Shown one piece after another: positions 34,782-44,571 of a stretch of DNA of 64,000 nt (position 1 is its first letter; each line of letters begins with the position of its first letter). The DNA lies in assembly GCF_037975245.1 (NCBI RefSeq), contig NC_092579.1:10469678-10533677 (forward strand). The letters run 5' to 3'. The stretch is from Apostichopus japonicus (lineage: Eukaryota; Echinodermata; Holothuroidea; Aspidochirotida; Stichopodidae). Below the pieces are notes generated by a model that made no database searches, was not told where the DNA came from, and worked only from the letters and a program-made list of their open reading frames with translations. A program made the position numbers and the translations under genes.

Positions 34782-35123
34782 TTTCTTCACATGGACGCAT
34801 CACCAAAAGGCAGGCAGTGAATACAAGGTTGGCAACAGTTGGCTTCTCCACCAACATTACATGTTCCTTTAATTCATCTTCCAGTGAGTATGTACTAACT
34901 TGGAAGAAAGATGGGAACATAATAACGTTTCACGATCCACATGAATCGTTACATGTGTCCGATACCCAGGGACAACGATTCTACACCATAACACCCCTGA
35001 AGCGAACTGCAACGCTGCACATTAAGAATGTTACTTTCAACGATGCTGGTGATTATGTCTGTAAAAAAACTCCCACAGTAGCAGGAAATTCGGAGGTATG
35101 CGGTTGGGTAATAATTGTTCAAG
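34782..35123 (+). CDS. Ig gene 1, Ig exon 1A (V/I-type domain)
   Basis: Spans TTCTCTTCTAG|TTTCTTCAC to GTTCAAG|GTATGT, 342 bases, phase 1 at both ends. It encodes one Ig domain: first Cys at 34862 (NITC), core Trp at 34901 (LTWKKDG), and second Cys at 35060 in the pattern NDAGDYVC, 66 residues after the first. This is the classic D-x-G-x-Y-x-C signature of strand F. An extra Cys (SEVCGW) follows. There are potential N-glycosylation sites (NIT, NVT). It probably forms the membrane-distal ectodomain of a secreted or surface protein. The specific family is unknown; no fibronectin or lectin domain accompanies it. Confidence 0.88.
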
Positions 35124-35473
35124 GTATGTCGCACTGCTTTCATATTTCTAAACTAAACATTTGTAGTCTTAAGCCTCTGTAGAAGATTCTCTTAGGATCG
35201 AAACGTCAGGCCCTCTAACTTTTACACACTTGTAGTCTTGTCAAAAACTTGACGTAACAGGTGACCCGTACCATGATATGGTTTCTAAAATACTAGAAAT
35301 AAGGCATATTTTTTATTCAAACCAACTTACATGGCTAACAAAATCTGTTAATGATATTGTTAACATTTTTCCTGTTGTTGAGAAGAAGAAAACAATGCCA
35401 CAGCATAAAAGTTAAGTGATGCTGTATATGAAACAAAAGATATCCATTATATTTCTTATCGTTGTTACTGCAG

Positions 35474-35791
35474 GTACGACTACTGTAGTGTGGAAACCTC
35501 CAAGCCCGTCAACTACATCAATTATTGTAGAACGTTATACTTGTGTCAACATAACGTGTATTTCTGAAGGATATCCACCTGTTAATGTTACATTACAGAA
35601 GTATACTGAGTACTCAAACAAGCCATGGGTGAACACAGACTTAGTTCCACGAATAAAGCTGGAGGGGAATCAAACAACATGGTATTTTGTTTATAACTTG
35701 ACAGGTGCGACATTTGACAGATTAAGATGTTTCGCTGATAACAGCTTTACCAAGCACACACAAGACCAAGGATTTCTTGTGGAAACAGAAA
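35474..35791 (+). CDS. Ig gene 1, Ig exon 2A (C2-like domain)
   Basis: Spans GTTACTGCAG|GTACGACT to GAAA|GTAAGT, 318 bases, phase 1 at both ends. It encodes a shorter Ig-like domain: CVNITCISEGYPP with Cys at 35557, and LRCFADNSF with Cys at 35728, 57 residues apart, as in C2 or I-set domains. It lacks the strong D-x-G-x-Y-x-C motif. At least four N-glycosylation sequons are visible (NIT, NVT, NQT, NLT). The symmetric phase means the exon could be skipped or repeated without frame loss. No transmembrane or stop-bearing exon was found before the tandem copy begins. Confidence 0.82.
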
Positions 35792-36087
35792 GTAAGTAAT
35801 ATAAGTTAGGAAAACAACTTGGCCTAAGCATATATGAATCAAGCAAAGTTTCTTATTTAACAAGACAAAAACTTACATATGGACCTTATTATAATTTTTT
35901 TAATGCTATTAGAAAAGAAAATATGCTTTAGACGACCTTTAAATCTAACGTTGTTGTCAATAATACGGATAGGGATATAGAAACGCTTCGGCCTACAAAA
36001 GGCGAAACCGTTGTACAAAAGGTAACAGTGTAGCCAGGCGAGAGACAATAATAAGTTTCTATATATGTTTATATACATAGTGTGACC

Positions 36088-36180
36088 GCATATAAAGCGA
36101 GAGGGGCTGGAAGTTTTTTCACTGTTCTTGATTTTCCTACTCATTACGATTTCAATTTATATATATATATATATATATAT
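36088..36180 (+). mobile_element. SINE family 1 fragment with TA tail (copy A)
   Basis: CGCATATAAAGCGAGAGG...GGCTGGAAGTTTTTTCACTG...CATTACGATTTCAATT is followed by (TA)n. This is the SINE seen at 4.8 and 50.9 kb with its tRNA-like head deleted. It was inserted before the tandem duplication, since copy B has it at the same place. Confidence 0.75.
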
Positions 36181-36479
36181 AGCCTATATATATATATATA
36201 CGTTAATTTCAAATGGATAGGCTGCGTCAACCAATTCAAGGTTACAGTACAACAACATATGAAATGCAGACACGACACGAGAATTAACGTTTCTCAATTT
36301 GTATTAATCTCCTTAACTGATTTCTCAAGCATTAATTATACATTGTGACGTAAGTACACGCAATGCCATAGGCCTACTTTCTCAAAACAAAGAACACTGC
36401 TGAGATAATTAGGAAGGCGCTATAAACGTATTCTTCACGTATACACAAAATGTGGGAAACCACAATTAATCTACCACTG

Positions 36480-36951
36480 TTGGGGTAAAGGGCCGACGTT
36501 TACATTATACCTTCAGATTGTCCAGGTTCCCCTGTGTTCGTATACTTTAAAATATGTGCCAACAATACATCAATGGCTAGTACTACCGACACTCAGCAAC
36601 GTCTCCACGAAAAGGGCATAAACGTTTACAGTAACTTTATAGGGAACCCTTCACTCTTATATGTATAGCATATGTACCAACAACATATCAATGGTTGACC
36701 GTCGGTTCACCATTTTCTGTTCATAGAATAACATTTACGCTGACACTTAACCCATTGGAAGTCATGTCCCCCATGGTATGCATACAAAATCATAGTGCTA
36801 ACAATACATTGATGTCTGGCAGTTAGTTCGCAACCACCCTAGCGCAAGGACAGCATCAACGCGTACGATAATTCAATCGGTAGTCCTCCACTGTGTGTAC
36901 ATATACGTAACATATGCGCTAGCGATCACATCCCCGCACGGATTGTACTTT
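36480..36951. repeat. Degenerate ~110-bp minisatellite (copy A)
   Basis: Blocks such as CATATGTACCAACAACATATCAATGG, CATAGTGCTAACAATACATTGATG and ACATATGCGCTAGCGATC are diverged repeats of one unit. Related blocks continue at 42715-43330 on the far side of the LTR element, so the element inserted into this array. Confidence 0.65.
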
Positions 36952-37368
36952 GGCGGTAACATAGTTCACCCCTTCGTCTACCACAGCAATAATAAGACCC
37001 GGTCCACTGCGTCCGTCCGTTGTGAATGAAATTATTAGAAAATACAGAATTCATCTATTATAATTATGATTAAAAGTTTGTTGAGATCATTCACGAAATG
37101 CGAAAAGTTTATTTAACGAAATAAAGTAATGCGGTTCCAATAAAATAAATCGATAGCTGTCGGATAGGAACGATTCCCAACTCGATGAGAATTATCCGAT
37201 CGAAAATGCTAAGGCGATTAATGTAGTCGATTAACGTAGCTGGTAGCGCGTCGTGTTGAGCGGTCAAGTCGAAGTGGTGTAAGTTCGAACTAGCGATACT
37301 ACAAAGACAATTAAGGGCGCCAACAATTGACGGAAACAGTTTAGTTGTTTTAAATTATGTCGCTTCAT
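36952..37368 (-). repeat. LTR copy carried by duplication copy A
   Basis: Colinear with the LTRs at 39912-40328 and 42312-42714: TTCGTCTACCACAGCAATAATAAGACCCGG ... ATAGCTGTCGGATAGGAACG ... GAGCGGTCAAGTCGAAGTGG ... TGACGGAAACAG ... ATTATGTCGCTTCA. It is nearly identical to the 39.9-kb LTR and clearly diverged from the 42.3-kb LTR, showing that it arose by the segmental duplication and not by a new insertion. Confidence 0.8.
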
Positions 37369-37599
37369 AAGCCCCTCGAAGATCACTGACCGAGATCACC
37401 GACAACGAAAGAAAAGGGGAGTGATCGATAACACAAAATGAATATACAACAAATAAAGAAAGTCGCTCACATTTTATTTTTTTAACGACGCTTAAGCAAC
37501 CACAAATGTGAGAGAAGCCCGCAAGGGTGGCTTCCATTTCAACATTGTAACTCAAATTTGGAATCTTTTCAATTTAGAAAGTCATTTCAGGTTGGAAAA

Positions 37600-37718
37600 T
37601 CGTAGATTGCTCTTGGATGAAAAACCCACCTTACTATGACCCGGCCAGGTGTCGAACCCGGAACCTCCCGAATACAAAGACTCATTGTTTCAAATGCCAC
37701 CGCCTTTATCCACTCTTC
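37600..37718 (-). repeat. tRNA-like segment and duplication junction
   Basis: On the minus strand it reads GGTTCCGGGTTCGACACCTGG, a B-box-like tRNA arm, preceded by GGCATTTGAAACAATGAG. The first part recurs at 40580-40629. The 45 bases at 37674-37718 are found only at this junction. The 37636-38142 open frame reads from here through the splice acceptor into Ig exon 1B by chance or by intron retention. Confidence 0.5.
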
Positions 37719-37741
37719 TACCGAAGTCATTTCTCTTCTAG

Positions 37742-38083
37742 TTTCTTCACATGGACGCATCACCAAAAGGCAGGCAGTGAATACAAGGTTGGCAACAGTT
37801 GGCTTCTCCACCAACATTACATGTTCCTTTAATTCATCTTCCAGTGAGTATGTACTAACTTGGAAGAAAGATGGGAACATAATAACGTTTCACGATCCAC
37901 ATGAATCGTTACATGTGTCCGATACCCAGGGACAACGATTCTACACCATAACACCCCTGAAGCGAACTGCAACGCTGCACATTAAGAATGTTACTTTCAA
38001 CGATGCTGGTGATTATGTCTGTAAAAAAACTTCCACAGTAGCAGGAAATTCGGAGGTATGCGGTTGGGTAATAATTGTTCAAG
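37742..38083 (+). CDS. Ig gene 1, Ig exon 1B (V/I-type domain)
   Basis: Differs from exon 1A by a single base: Ser in place of Pro in the segment CKKTSTVAG. Splice sites, length (342 bases) and phase 1-1 are the same. With no signal exon of its own it is either a second domain cassette of the same gene (signal-1A-2A-1B-2B), an alternative to 1A, or a non-expressed duplicate. All of these keep frame because the exons are symmetric. Confidence 0.8.
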
Positions 38084-38433
38084 GTATGTCGCACTGCTTT
38101 CATATTTCTAAACTAAACATTTGTAGTCTTAAGCCTCTGTAGAAGATTCTCTTAGGATCGAAACGTCAGGCCCTCTAACTTTTACACACTTGTAGTCTTG
38201 TCAAAAACTTGACGTAACAGGTGACCCGTACCATGATATGGTTTCTAAAATACTAGAAATAAGGCATATTTTTTATTCAAACCAACTTACATGGCTAACA
38301 AAATCTGTTAATGATATTGTTAACATTTTCCCTGTTGTTGAGAAGAAGAAAACAATGCCACAGCATAAAAGTTAAGTGATGCTGTATATGAAACAAAAGA
38401 TATCCATTATATTTCTTATCGTTGTTACTGCAG

Positions 38434-38751
38434 GTACGACTACTGTAGTGTGGAAACCTCCAAGCCCGTCAATTACATCAATTATTGTAGAACGTTATAC
38501 TTGTGTCAACATAACGTGTATTTCTGAAGGATATCCACCTGTTAATGTTACATTACAGAAGTATACTGATTACTCAAACAAGCCATGGATGAACACAGAC
38601 TTAGTTCCACGAATAAAGCTGGAGGGGAATCAAACAACATGGTATTTTGTTTATAACTTGACAGGTGCGACATTTGACAGATTAAGATGTTTCGCTGATA
38701 ACAGCTTTACCAAGCACACACAAGACCAAGGATTTCTTGTGGAAACAGAAA
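38434..38751 (+). CDS. Ig gene 1, Ig exon 2B (C2-like domain)
   Basis: Copy of exon 2A with three base differences, each changing a residue (Thr/Ile, Glu/Asp and Val/Met). Both Cys residues, the N-glycosylation sequons, the CAG| acceptor and the GAAA|GTAAGT donor are kept. No frameshift or stop has appeared. A downstream transmembrane or terminal exon was not found before the LTR element. Confidence 0.78.
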
Positions 38752-39048
38752 GTAAGTAATATAAGTTAGGAAAACAACTTGGCCTAAGCATATATGAATC
38801 AAGCAAAGTTTCTTATTTAACAAGACAAAAACTTACATATGGACCTTATTATAATTTTTTTTAATGCTATTAGAAAAGAAAATATGCTTTAGACGACCTT
38901 TGAATCTAACGTTGTTGTCAATAATACGGATAGGGATATAGAAACGCTTCGGCCTACAAAAGGCGAAACCGTTGTACAAAAGGTAACAGTGTAGCCAGGC
39001 GAGAGACAATAATAAGTTTCTATATATGTTTATATACATAATGTGACC

Positions 39049-39141
39049 GCATATAAAGCGAGAGGGGCTGGAAGTTTTTTCACTGTTCTTGATTTTCCTA
39101 CTCATTACGATTTCAATTTATATATATATATATATATATAT
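39049..39141 (+). mobile_element. SINE family 1 fragment with TA tail (copy B)
   Basis: Duplicate of the fragment at 36088-36180, head-deleted, with the same TA tail. Confidence 0.75.
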
Positions 39142-39440
39142 AGCCTATATATATATATATACGTTAATTTCAAATGGATAGGCTGCGTCAACCAATTCAA
39201 GGTTACAGTACAACAACATATGAAATGCAGACACGACACGAGAATTAACGTTTCTCAATTTGTATTAATCTCCTTAACTGATTTCTCAAGCATTAATTAT
39301 ACATTGTGACGTAAGTACACGCAATGCCATAGGCCTACTTTCTCAAAACAAAGAACACTGCTGAGATAATTAGGAAGGCGCTATAAACGTATTCTTCACG
39401 TATACACAAAATGTGGGAAACCACAATTAATCTACCACTG

Positions 39441-39911
39441 TTGGGGTAAAGGGCCGACGTTTACATTATACCTTCAGATTGTCCAGGTTCCCCTGTGTTC
39501 GTATACTTTAAAATATGTGCCAACAATACATCAATGGCTAGTACTACCGACACTCAGCAACGTCTCCACGAAAAGGGCATAAACGTTTACAGTAACTTTA
39601 TAGGGAACCCTTCACTCTTATATGTATAGCATATGTGCCAACAACATATCAATGGTTGACCGTCGGTTCACCATTTTCTGTTCATAGAATAACATTTACG
39701 CTGACACTTAACCCATTGGAAGTCATGTCCCCCATGGTATGCATACAAAATCATAGTGCTAACAATACATTGATGTCTGGCAGTTAGTTCGCAACCACCC
39801 TAGCGCAAGGACAGCATCAACGCGTACGATAATTCAATCGGTAGTCCTCCACTGTGTGTACATATACGTAACATATGCGCTAGCGATCACATCCCCGCAC
39901 GGATTGTACTT
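39441..39911. repeat. Degenerate ~110-bp minisatellite (copy B)
   Basis: Duplicate of 36480-36951. It directly borders the 3' LTR of the minus-strand retrotransposon. Confidence 0.65.
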
Positions 39912-40328
39912 TGACGGTAACATAGTTTACCCCTTCGTCTACCACAGCAATAATAAGACCCGGTCCACTGCGTCCGTCCGTTGTGAATGAAATTATTAGA
40001 AAATACAGAATTCATCTACAATAATTATGATTAAAAGTTTGTTGAGATCATTCACGAAATGCGAAAAGTTTATTTTACGAAATAAAGTAATGCGGTTCCA
40101 ATAAAATAAATCGATAGCTGTCGGATAGGAACGATTCCCAACTCGATGAGAATTATCCGATCGAAAATGCTAAGGCGATTAATGTAGTCGATTAACGTAG
40201 CTGGTAGCGCGTCGTGTTGAGCGGTCAAGTCGAAGTGGTGTAAGTTCGAACTAGCGATACTACAAAGACAATTAAGGGCGCCAACAATTGACGGAAACAG
40301 TTTAGTTGTGTTAAATTATGTCGCTTCA
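39912..40328 (-). repeat. 3' LTR of Gypsy-type element
   Basis: On the minus strand it begins TGAAGCGACATAATTTAACA, directly after a purine-rich GAGGGGCTTA (polypurine tract), and ends near GTTACCGTCA. It aligns with the LTR at 42312-42714 over its whole length apart from small indels. The diverged pair implies an old insertion. Confidence 0.75.
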
Positions 40329-40839
40329 TAAGCCCCTCGAAGATCACTGACCGAGATCACCGACAACGAAAGAAAAGGGGAGTGATCGATAACACAAAAT
40401 GAATATACAACAAATAAAAAAAGTTGATCATCTCTTATTTTTTTAACGACGCTTAAGCAACCACAAATGTGAGAGAAGCCCGCAAGGGTGGCTTCCATTT
40501 CAATATTGTAACTCAAATTTGGAATCTTTTCAAATTAGAAAGTCATTTCAGGTTGGAAAATCGTAGATTTCTCTTGGATGAACCACCTTACTATGACCCG
40601 GCCAGGTCTCGAACCCGGAACCTCCCGATCCACTCGATCACATCACCGGTGCGAAAACTACAACTTCACACAGATATAGAGCGTTGTACGCATGTGTGGG
40701 TCCGCGATCATAGGAAGTGCCTGTAGAAGTAGCTTTGTCGGTAGACGATATAGCTGGCGGTATGATAATATAACCGTCGGTGAGTGTAAGCTACGGAGAG
40801 AGCTTATTTTCACGCTACTTTTAGCTGGTCAAGCTACAC

Positions 40840-40970
40840 AGTGTCGTGCTAAGAATTTATGTCTACCACAAAAGAGCTGTCCCCTCGGGATATTACTCGG
40901 TACGGACCACATATGGCGGTTGAAACGGCCTTTTAACGGTATCATCGCGAAGGCGGTCAGCATAACGGTA
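40840..40970 (-). pseudogene. Integrase C-terminal remnant
   Basis: Minus-strand frames give VKRPFQPPY and, after a frame change, SRGDSSFVVDIN, resembling the SH3-like C-terminal part of Gypsy-type integrases that precedes the 3' LTR. Stops interrupt it. Identification rests on a short match. Confidence 0.5.
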
Positions 40971-41660
40971 AGGTCGGGGTGCGTTGAGGCTTATTTTGAC
41001 TAAGCAAGTCATAAAGTAATCTCAAGGTTGTACCAAGGTTAAACCAGTTCAGCGGTGCTGCAGCTAATGTCTTCTTTGAGCGCCGTGAGGATACCAAGTA
41101 AGACCATGGCGGTAAATTATTGTGCCGCTTACAGCTGGAAGAGTTGGTCCTTGGCCGCGATTTTGTGCGCAGAATGTATAACACTGACTACCGCCTGGAG
41201 TATATGAGAAAACGTGTGTTATTGATTCGATCTCGCGCGTAAAACAGGCGACTTGGGACTTGGCCAACGCTGGTTGCCACTAAGCGTTTGCCTGAGCGTT
41301 ATCCGAATTATAAGCCGGGATAGTAAAATTGCATGGTGGTCTGCAGTTTGTCCGCAGCAGTGCCGTACATTTGATGATACCAACACATGCCTGGCGGGCT
41401 GTTTATCGCGTTTCCTACAGTTTGTTGATCAGTAGAAGTGTTGTGCGATCGACCGCGGCTCCTACTGCGCTGCCTTTCTTCATTTTTCAGCACAGCAACT
41501 TGAGCGGTGAGCTCTGAGATCAGCCCACGTAATTGTTGTTTCTCAGTGGTTGCAGAAGTTGGTGGCGCTGGTTCGATTGCCGAAATTGGCGATTAACTCG
41601 GGTTGACCTCCAACATATTGTCTGCTATAGACGCCAACTGGTCGATTTCAACCGTTGCAC

Positions 41661-41909
41661 TTAAAATTGTGCGTTAACTGGTAAGCGTTGTAGAAATAAC
41701 TGACGTAGGATACTGACCTCCTTAGTCCGATCACCCAGAGGCTGCCGCAATCTTCGGAGCAACTTGAATGGTTTGCGGTCCCCCAGTTCCTCGGCAGTTA
41801 AAATTTGATGGAGGAATTTCTGCTCCGATTCTGACGTACGCCTGATTAGTTCACTCTTAACTGTATCGTACAGTTGTGTAGATGGTGGTTGTAATAGAAA
41901 GTCGCACAC
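41661..41909 (-). pseudogene. gag-like fragment of the Gypsy-type element
   Basis: The minus-strand frame shows a capsid-like run: an acidic/basic segment with SESEQKFLHQ, then AEELGDRKPFKLLRRLRQ and LRQLFLQRLP. The E-L-G-D-R-K-P-x-x-L-L-R-R-x-R-x block is characteristic of invertebrate Gypsy-type gag. It is a short remnant without a clear zinc knuckle. It lies about 380 bases downstream of the primer-binding site, as expected for gag. Confidence 0.75.
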
Positions 41910-42311
41910 TTCTGACGCTATATCCGATTGTTGGGAAAATGTAACGTTAGCATACTTTGTTTGCTGGTTTTATAGTCCACGGGTCGTAAATTGCGCTTCA
42001 TCATAAAAACCAGAGCACAGGTTCATGAGACCAGAATGGTTGTAGCTTCTAACTGACTGACGCCATAGTAACTCCAGGCTCCGGAGTGGCGTTACCATTA
42101 TCCATTGTGAATAAATCGAAAAATAGTACAAGTATAAACCTTAGCGTGTATAAGATAGTTGGATACTAAGATAGTCAGATTTTTTCCACTGACGAAATGC
42201 GAAAAACGTTAGCTATTCGTGGTCGACATAGAATGAAATACAGTTAGTGGCTCAACATGTGAATTCAAAGAGAATTTTAATACTGGCTAATCACGTCGGG
42301 GTCACCAGTTT

Positions 42312-42714
42312 GGCGGTTACAAACTTAAACCGAAATTATTATTCACCATTTCGTCTAGCACAGCAATAATAATCCCGGTCCACTGCGGTTTTGTATGAAC
42401 TAAATAGAAATTACCGGATCCATCCATACTATAATTAAATGTATGTTGAGATCTTTCAACGAATACGAAAAGTTTATACTACGAAATAAAGGAATGCGGT
42501 TCCAATCAAATACATCGATAGCTGTCGGATAGAAACGTTTTCCAAATCGATGAGAATTATCCGATCGAAAATGCTAAGACGATTTAATGTAATTGTAGCT
42601 CGTCGTGTTGAGCGGTCGAAGTGGTGTAAGTTCGAACTAGCGATACTACAAATGTAATTGAGGGCGCTATCAATTGACGGAAACAGTATTGTGGTGTCAA
42701 ATTACGCCGCTACA
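42312..42714 (-). repeat. 5' LTR of Gypsy-type element
   Basis: On the minus strand it begins TGTAGCGGCGTAATTTGACA and ends near GTAACCGCCA, next to the primer-binding site. It shares GCTGTCGGATAG, GAGCGGTC...GAAGTGG and TGACGGAAACAG blocks with the 3' LTR. Target duplication could not be established with confidence. Confidence 0.75.
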
Positions 42715-43330
42715 CTACTAACACGAACAGGATCTCAATAAGCAGTCCACCCCAGCGGTGCTCATACAGGCCAACAGTATCTCTGTGGCTAGTCGTTGAT
42801 ACACAGTTTCAAGTCCATACGAGTTGCACTAACGCGTACAGTAGCTAGATATACGAAGTTCATCTTCCCCTGTATTTGTGGGCCTACAATGTAAGCGCTG
42901 CCGATATACAATTTCTTCTCCAAACGGACAGCATTAGCGCGTACACTTATTTCACAGGAAGTATAAGTCCTTCCATCGTGTTGGTATATGTTCAACACAC
43001 GCGTCATTGGGTATCCCCGAGGCAGGTAGTTGCATACAGTCACCTCTCAATACGGATAGCACTAACACTCAATAGGAAGTTTCCTCTCCTTGAAGCTTAC
43101 AGTGTATGCGCCAACTGGCTAACTAACTGGCTGGCCATCGCTAAACATAGTCACATCCACATAGGAATAATACTAATGCGTATCCAAAGGCAGTAGGAAG
43201 TCTCTCTCGTCCCTTGTGTGTATGCAAATAGCATAAATAGCGCTAACAGCAGCCGGTTGTTGATATGCAATAACATCGACGCCCGATAAAATCTCATAGC
43301 CCTTATAGACTCTCCACAAGCGTAAAAATC
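42715..43330. repeat. Degenerate ~110-bp minisatellite, far flank
   Basis: Diverged blocks of the type GTATGCGCCAACTGGC, GCATAAATAGCGCTAACAG and GCACTAACGCGTACAG continue the array seen at 39441-39911. The LTR element therefore split one array. Short open frames here are incidental. Confidence 0.6.
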
Positions 43331-44571
43331 TTCGTCAGTTTCGGAAGCAGCTGCTTTCTTTCGAACCGACTGGCTGCAACTGACTGCCTTTTTACACACA
43401 GACCCTTTGTCACGTGGTCCCTATTTCTGACTCTGGGTAACGCAAAGCGTTGTTTTACTACAGCAACGGTTGCTTAACCAGAGCAGCAAATTTTCTCCTA
43501 ATGCTCGTTTCAAGCCCAGCTACCGTACTCGTCTTTGATCTGGCCGCCCGCACGTGGTAGCAGCCGATTCTTCAGGGAATGTTCTTCAGCACTGCTTCGA
43601 AGACTGCAAATGGTGGCACTTTTCAATATAGACGTCATGTACACCCAAATACCCACAGAAAAAGATTTGCCAGCGTTTCATCACCCCCACACCAGGTCAT
43701 GCGTCCGGCATTACCCTCAAAATAATACGAAAAGAAACAAACAACGATAACATATATATGTGAACTCCTGTAGAATACGCTGCAGTCTCCCTTTTAGCTA
43801 GTCTTTGTCTTCCTCTCCACTATCTCGAAGACTCTTGCATCTGGACAGTATACACCTTTCACGGTCTCCTTTATGGAATGACCAGTAGCCTGTAGTTCTT
43901 CCTTCTCCTGTTACCACCTTACCACCATCTTCATGAACTCCTTCAAGAGGCGACTCAATGACTAGAAGCTCCTGCACGTTCGATAGCCTCTGCACCTTCG
44001 GTGGACTGGGTAATCTCGACGCCTCTCAACTCTCCCGTGTCTTATAACCATTGCTAAAGAAACTACCATCGCCATCACCATCTTGTAAATGCGCTCCCTT
44101 CTCCGGCAGCCTCTAAACCCTACTCTTTGCGGGCCTTGGTGCTCCTTTCGTCCACTCCCAAAGCGTCTCTCGTTCAGTTGACATCTTTGGCCTCTCGTCT
44201 TTCTCTTTACTCTTCTTCTTATGCACACACCATTGTTCATGCCTCTTCATATTTGTTTGCCTCTTGCTTCTTTAAGTCTTGCTCCATTTGTAAGAGGTGG
44301 CAGGTGTCGCAGTTCTCCAATCGAAGAGCACTTCGCCTGCACCCTTTTCACGTATCCTCAACAGCGCAGTCCTCCATTGCTATGGGTACAAAAAGAAATT
44401 ACGGTGATAAGTTGGCGCTTCGGCCATCATCTACACCATTAGGGATGTGAAGAAAGCACACACAAAAAAAGCTTTGGACAATTTTCAGTAGGGTTCCATC
44501 ATCTTTATTTATTGAGAAATAAAGAAAATGGATTATTCGTCCCCGCTATATCTTTGCGGTGCTGTGCGTTG
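43331..44571. other. Stretch between minisatellite and Gypsy pol relic
   Basis: No gene was firmly recognised. Minus-strand frames at 43798-43995 and 43962-44240 are rich in Arg and Gly. A minus-strand segment near 44260-44330 (RRSALRLENCDTCHLL) has a Cys-x2-Cys pair and may be a tail region of the Gypsy element upstream on that strand. The family is not identified. Confidence 0.4.

Larger units (their letters stand above)
34757..37673 (+). repeat. Tandem segmental duplication, copy A
   Basis: From the end of intron 1 through both Ig exons, the SINE/TA fragment, the minisatellite and an LTR copy, this block matches copy B (37719-40629) at a constant offset of 2,960-2,961 bases. About two dozen substitutions and a few small indels were seen, i.e. 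roughly 99% identity. Similarity ends at ACCTCCCGA. A 45-base unrelated stretch (37674-37718) separates it from copy B. Confidence 0.95.
37719..40629 (+). repeat. Tandem segmental duplication, copy B
   Basis: Second copy of the 34757-37673 block. It begins ACCGAAGTCATTTCTCTTCTAG, 23 bases before Ig exon 1B, so neither the signal-peptide exon nor the promoter is duplicated. Its right end lies inside the LTR element and runs on into unique element interior. Confidence 0.95.
39912..42714 (-). mobile_element. Gypsy-type LTR retrotransposon, internally deleted
   Basis: Two ~400-bp LTR-like repeats flank an interior of about 2 kb on the minus strand. Just inside the 5' LTR is TGGTGACCCCGACGTGAT (42285-42302 on the plus strand as its complement), which has the form of a retrotransposon tRNA primer-binding site. 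A gag-like frame (41661-41909) and a short C-terminal integrase-like segment (~40850-40960) follow, with no protease, RT or RNase H between them. It is a non-autonomous, decayed copy inserted in a minisatellite array, and its 3' end was copied in the tandem duplication. Confidence 0.75.

Noticed and set aside
37636-38142. 168-codon open frame reading into Ig exon 1B as a complete gene
   Set aside because: It starts in the tRNA-like repeat at the duplication junction and reads through a perfect splice acceptor; the spliced exon explains the conserved part better.
44127-44450. Plus-strand 107-codon Ser-rich open frame
   Set aside because: It is the complement of the low-complexity Arg-rich region downstream of the minus-strand Gypsy relic and has no motif.
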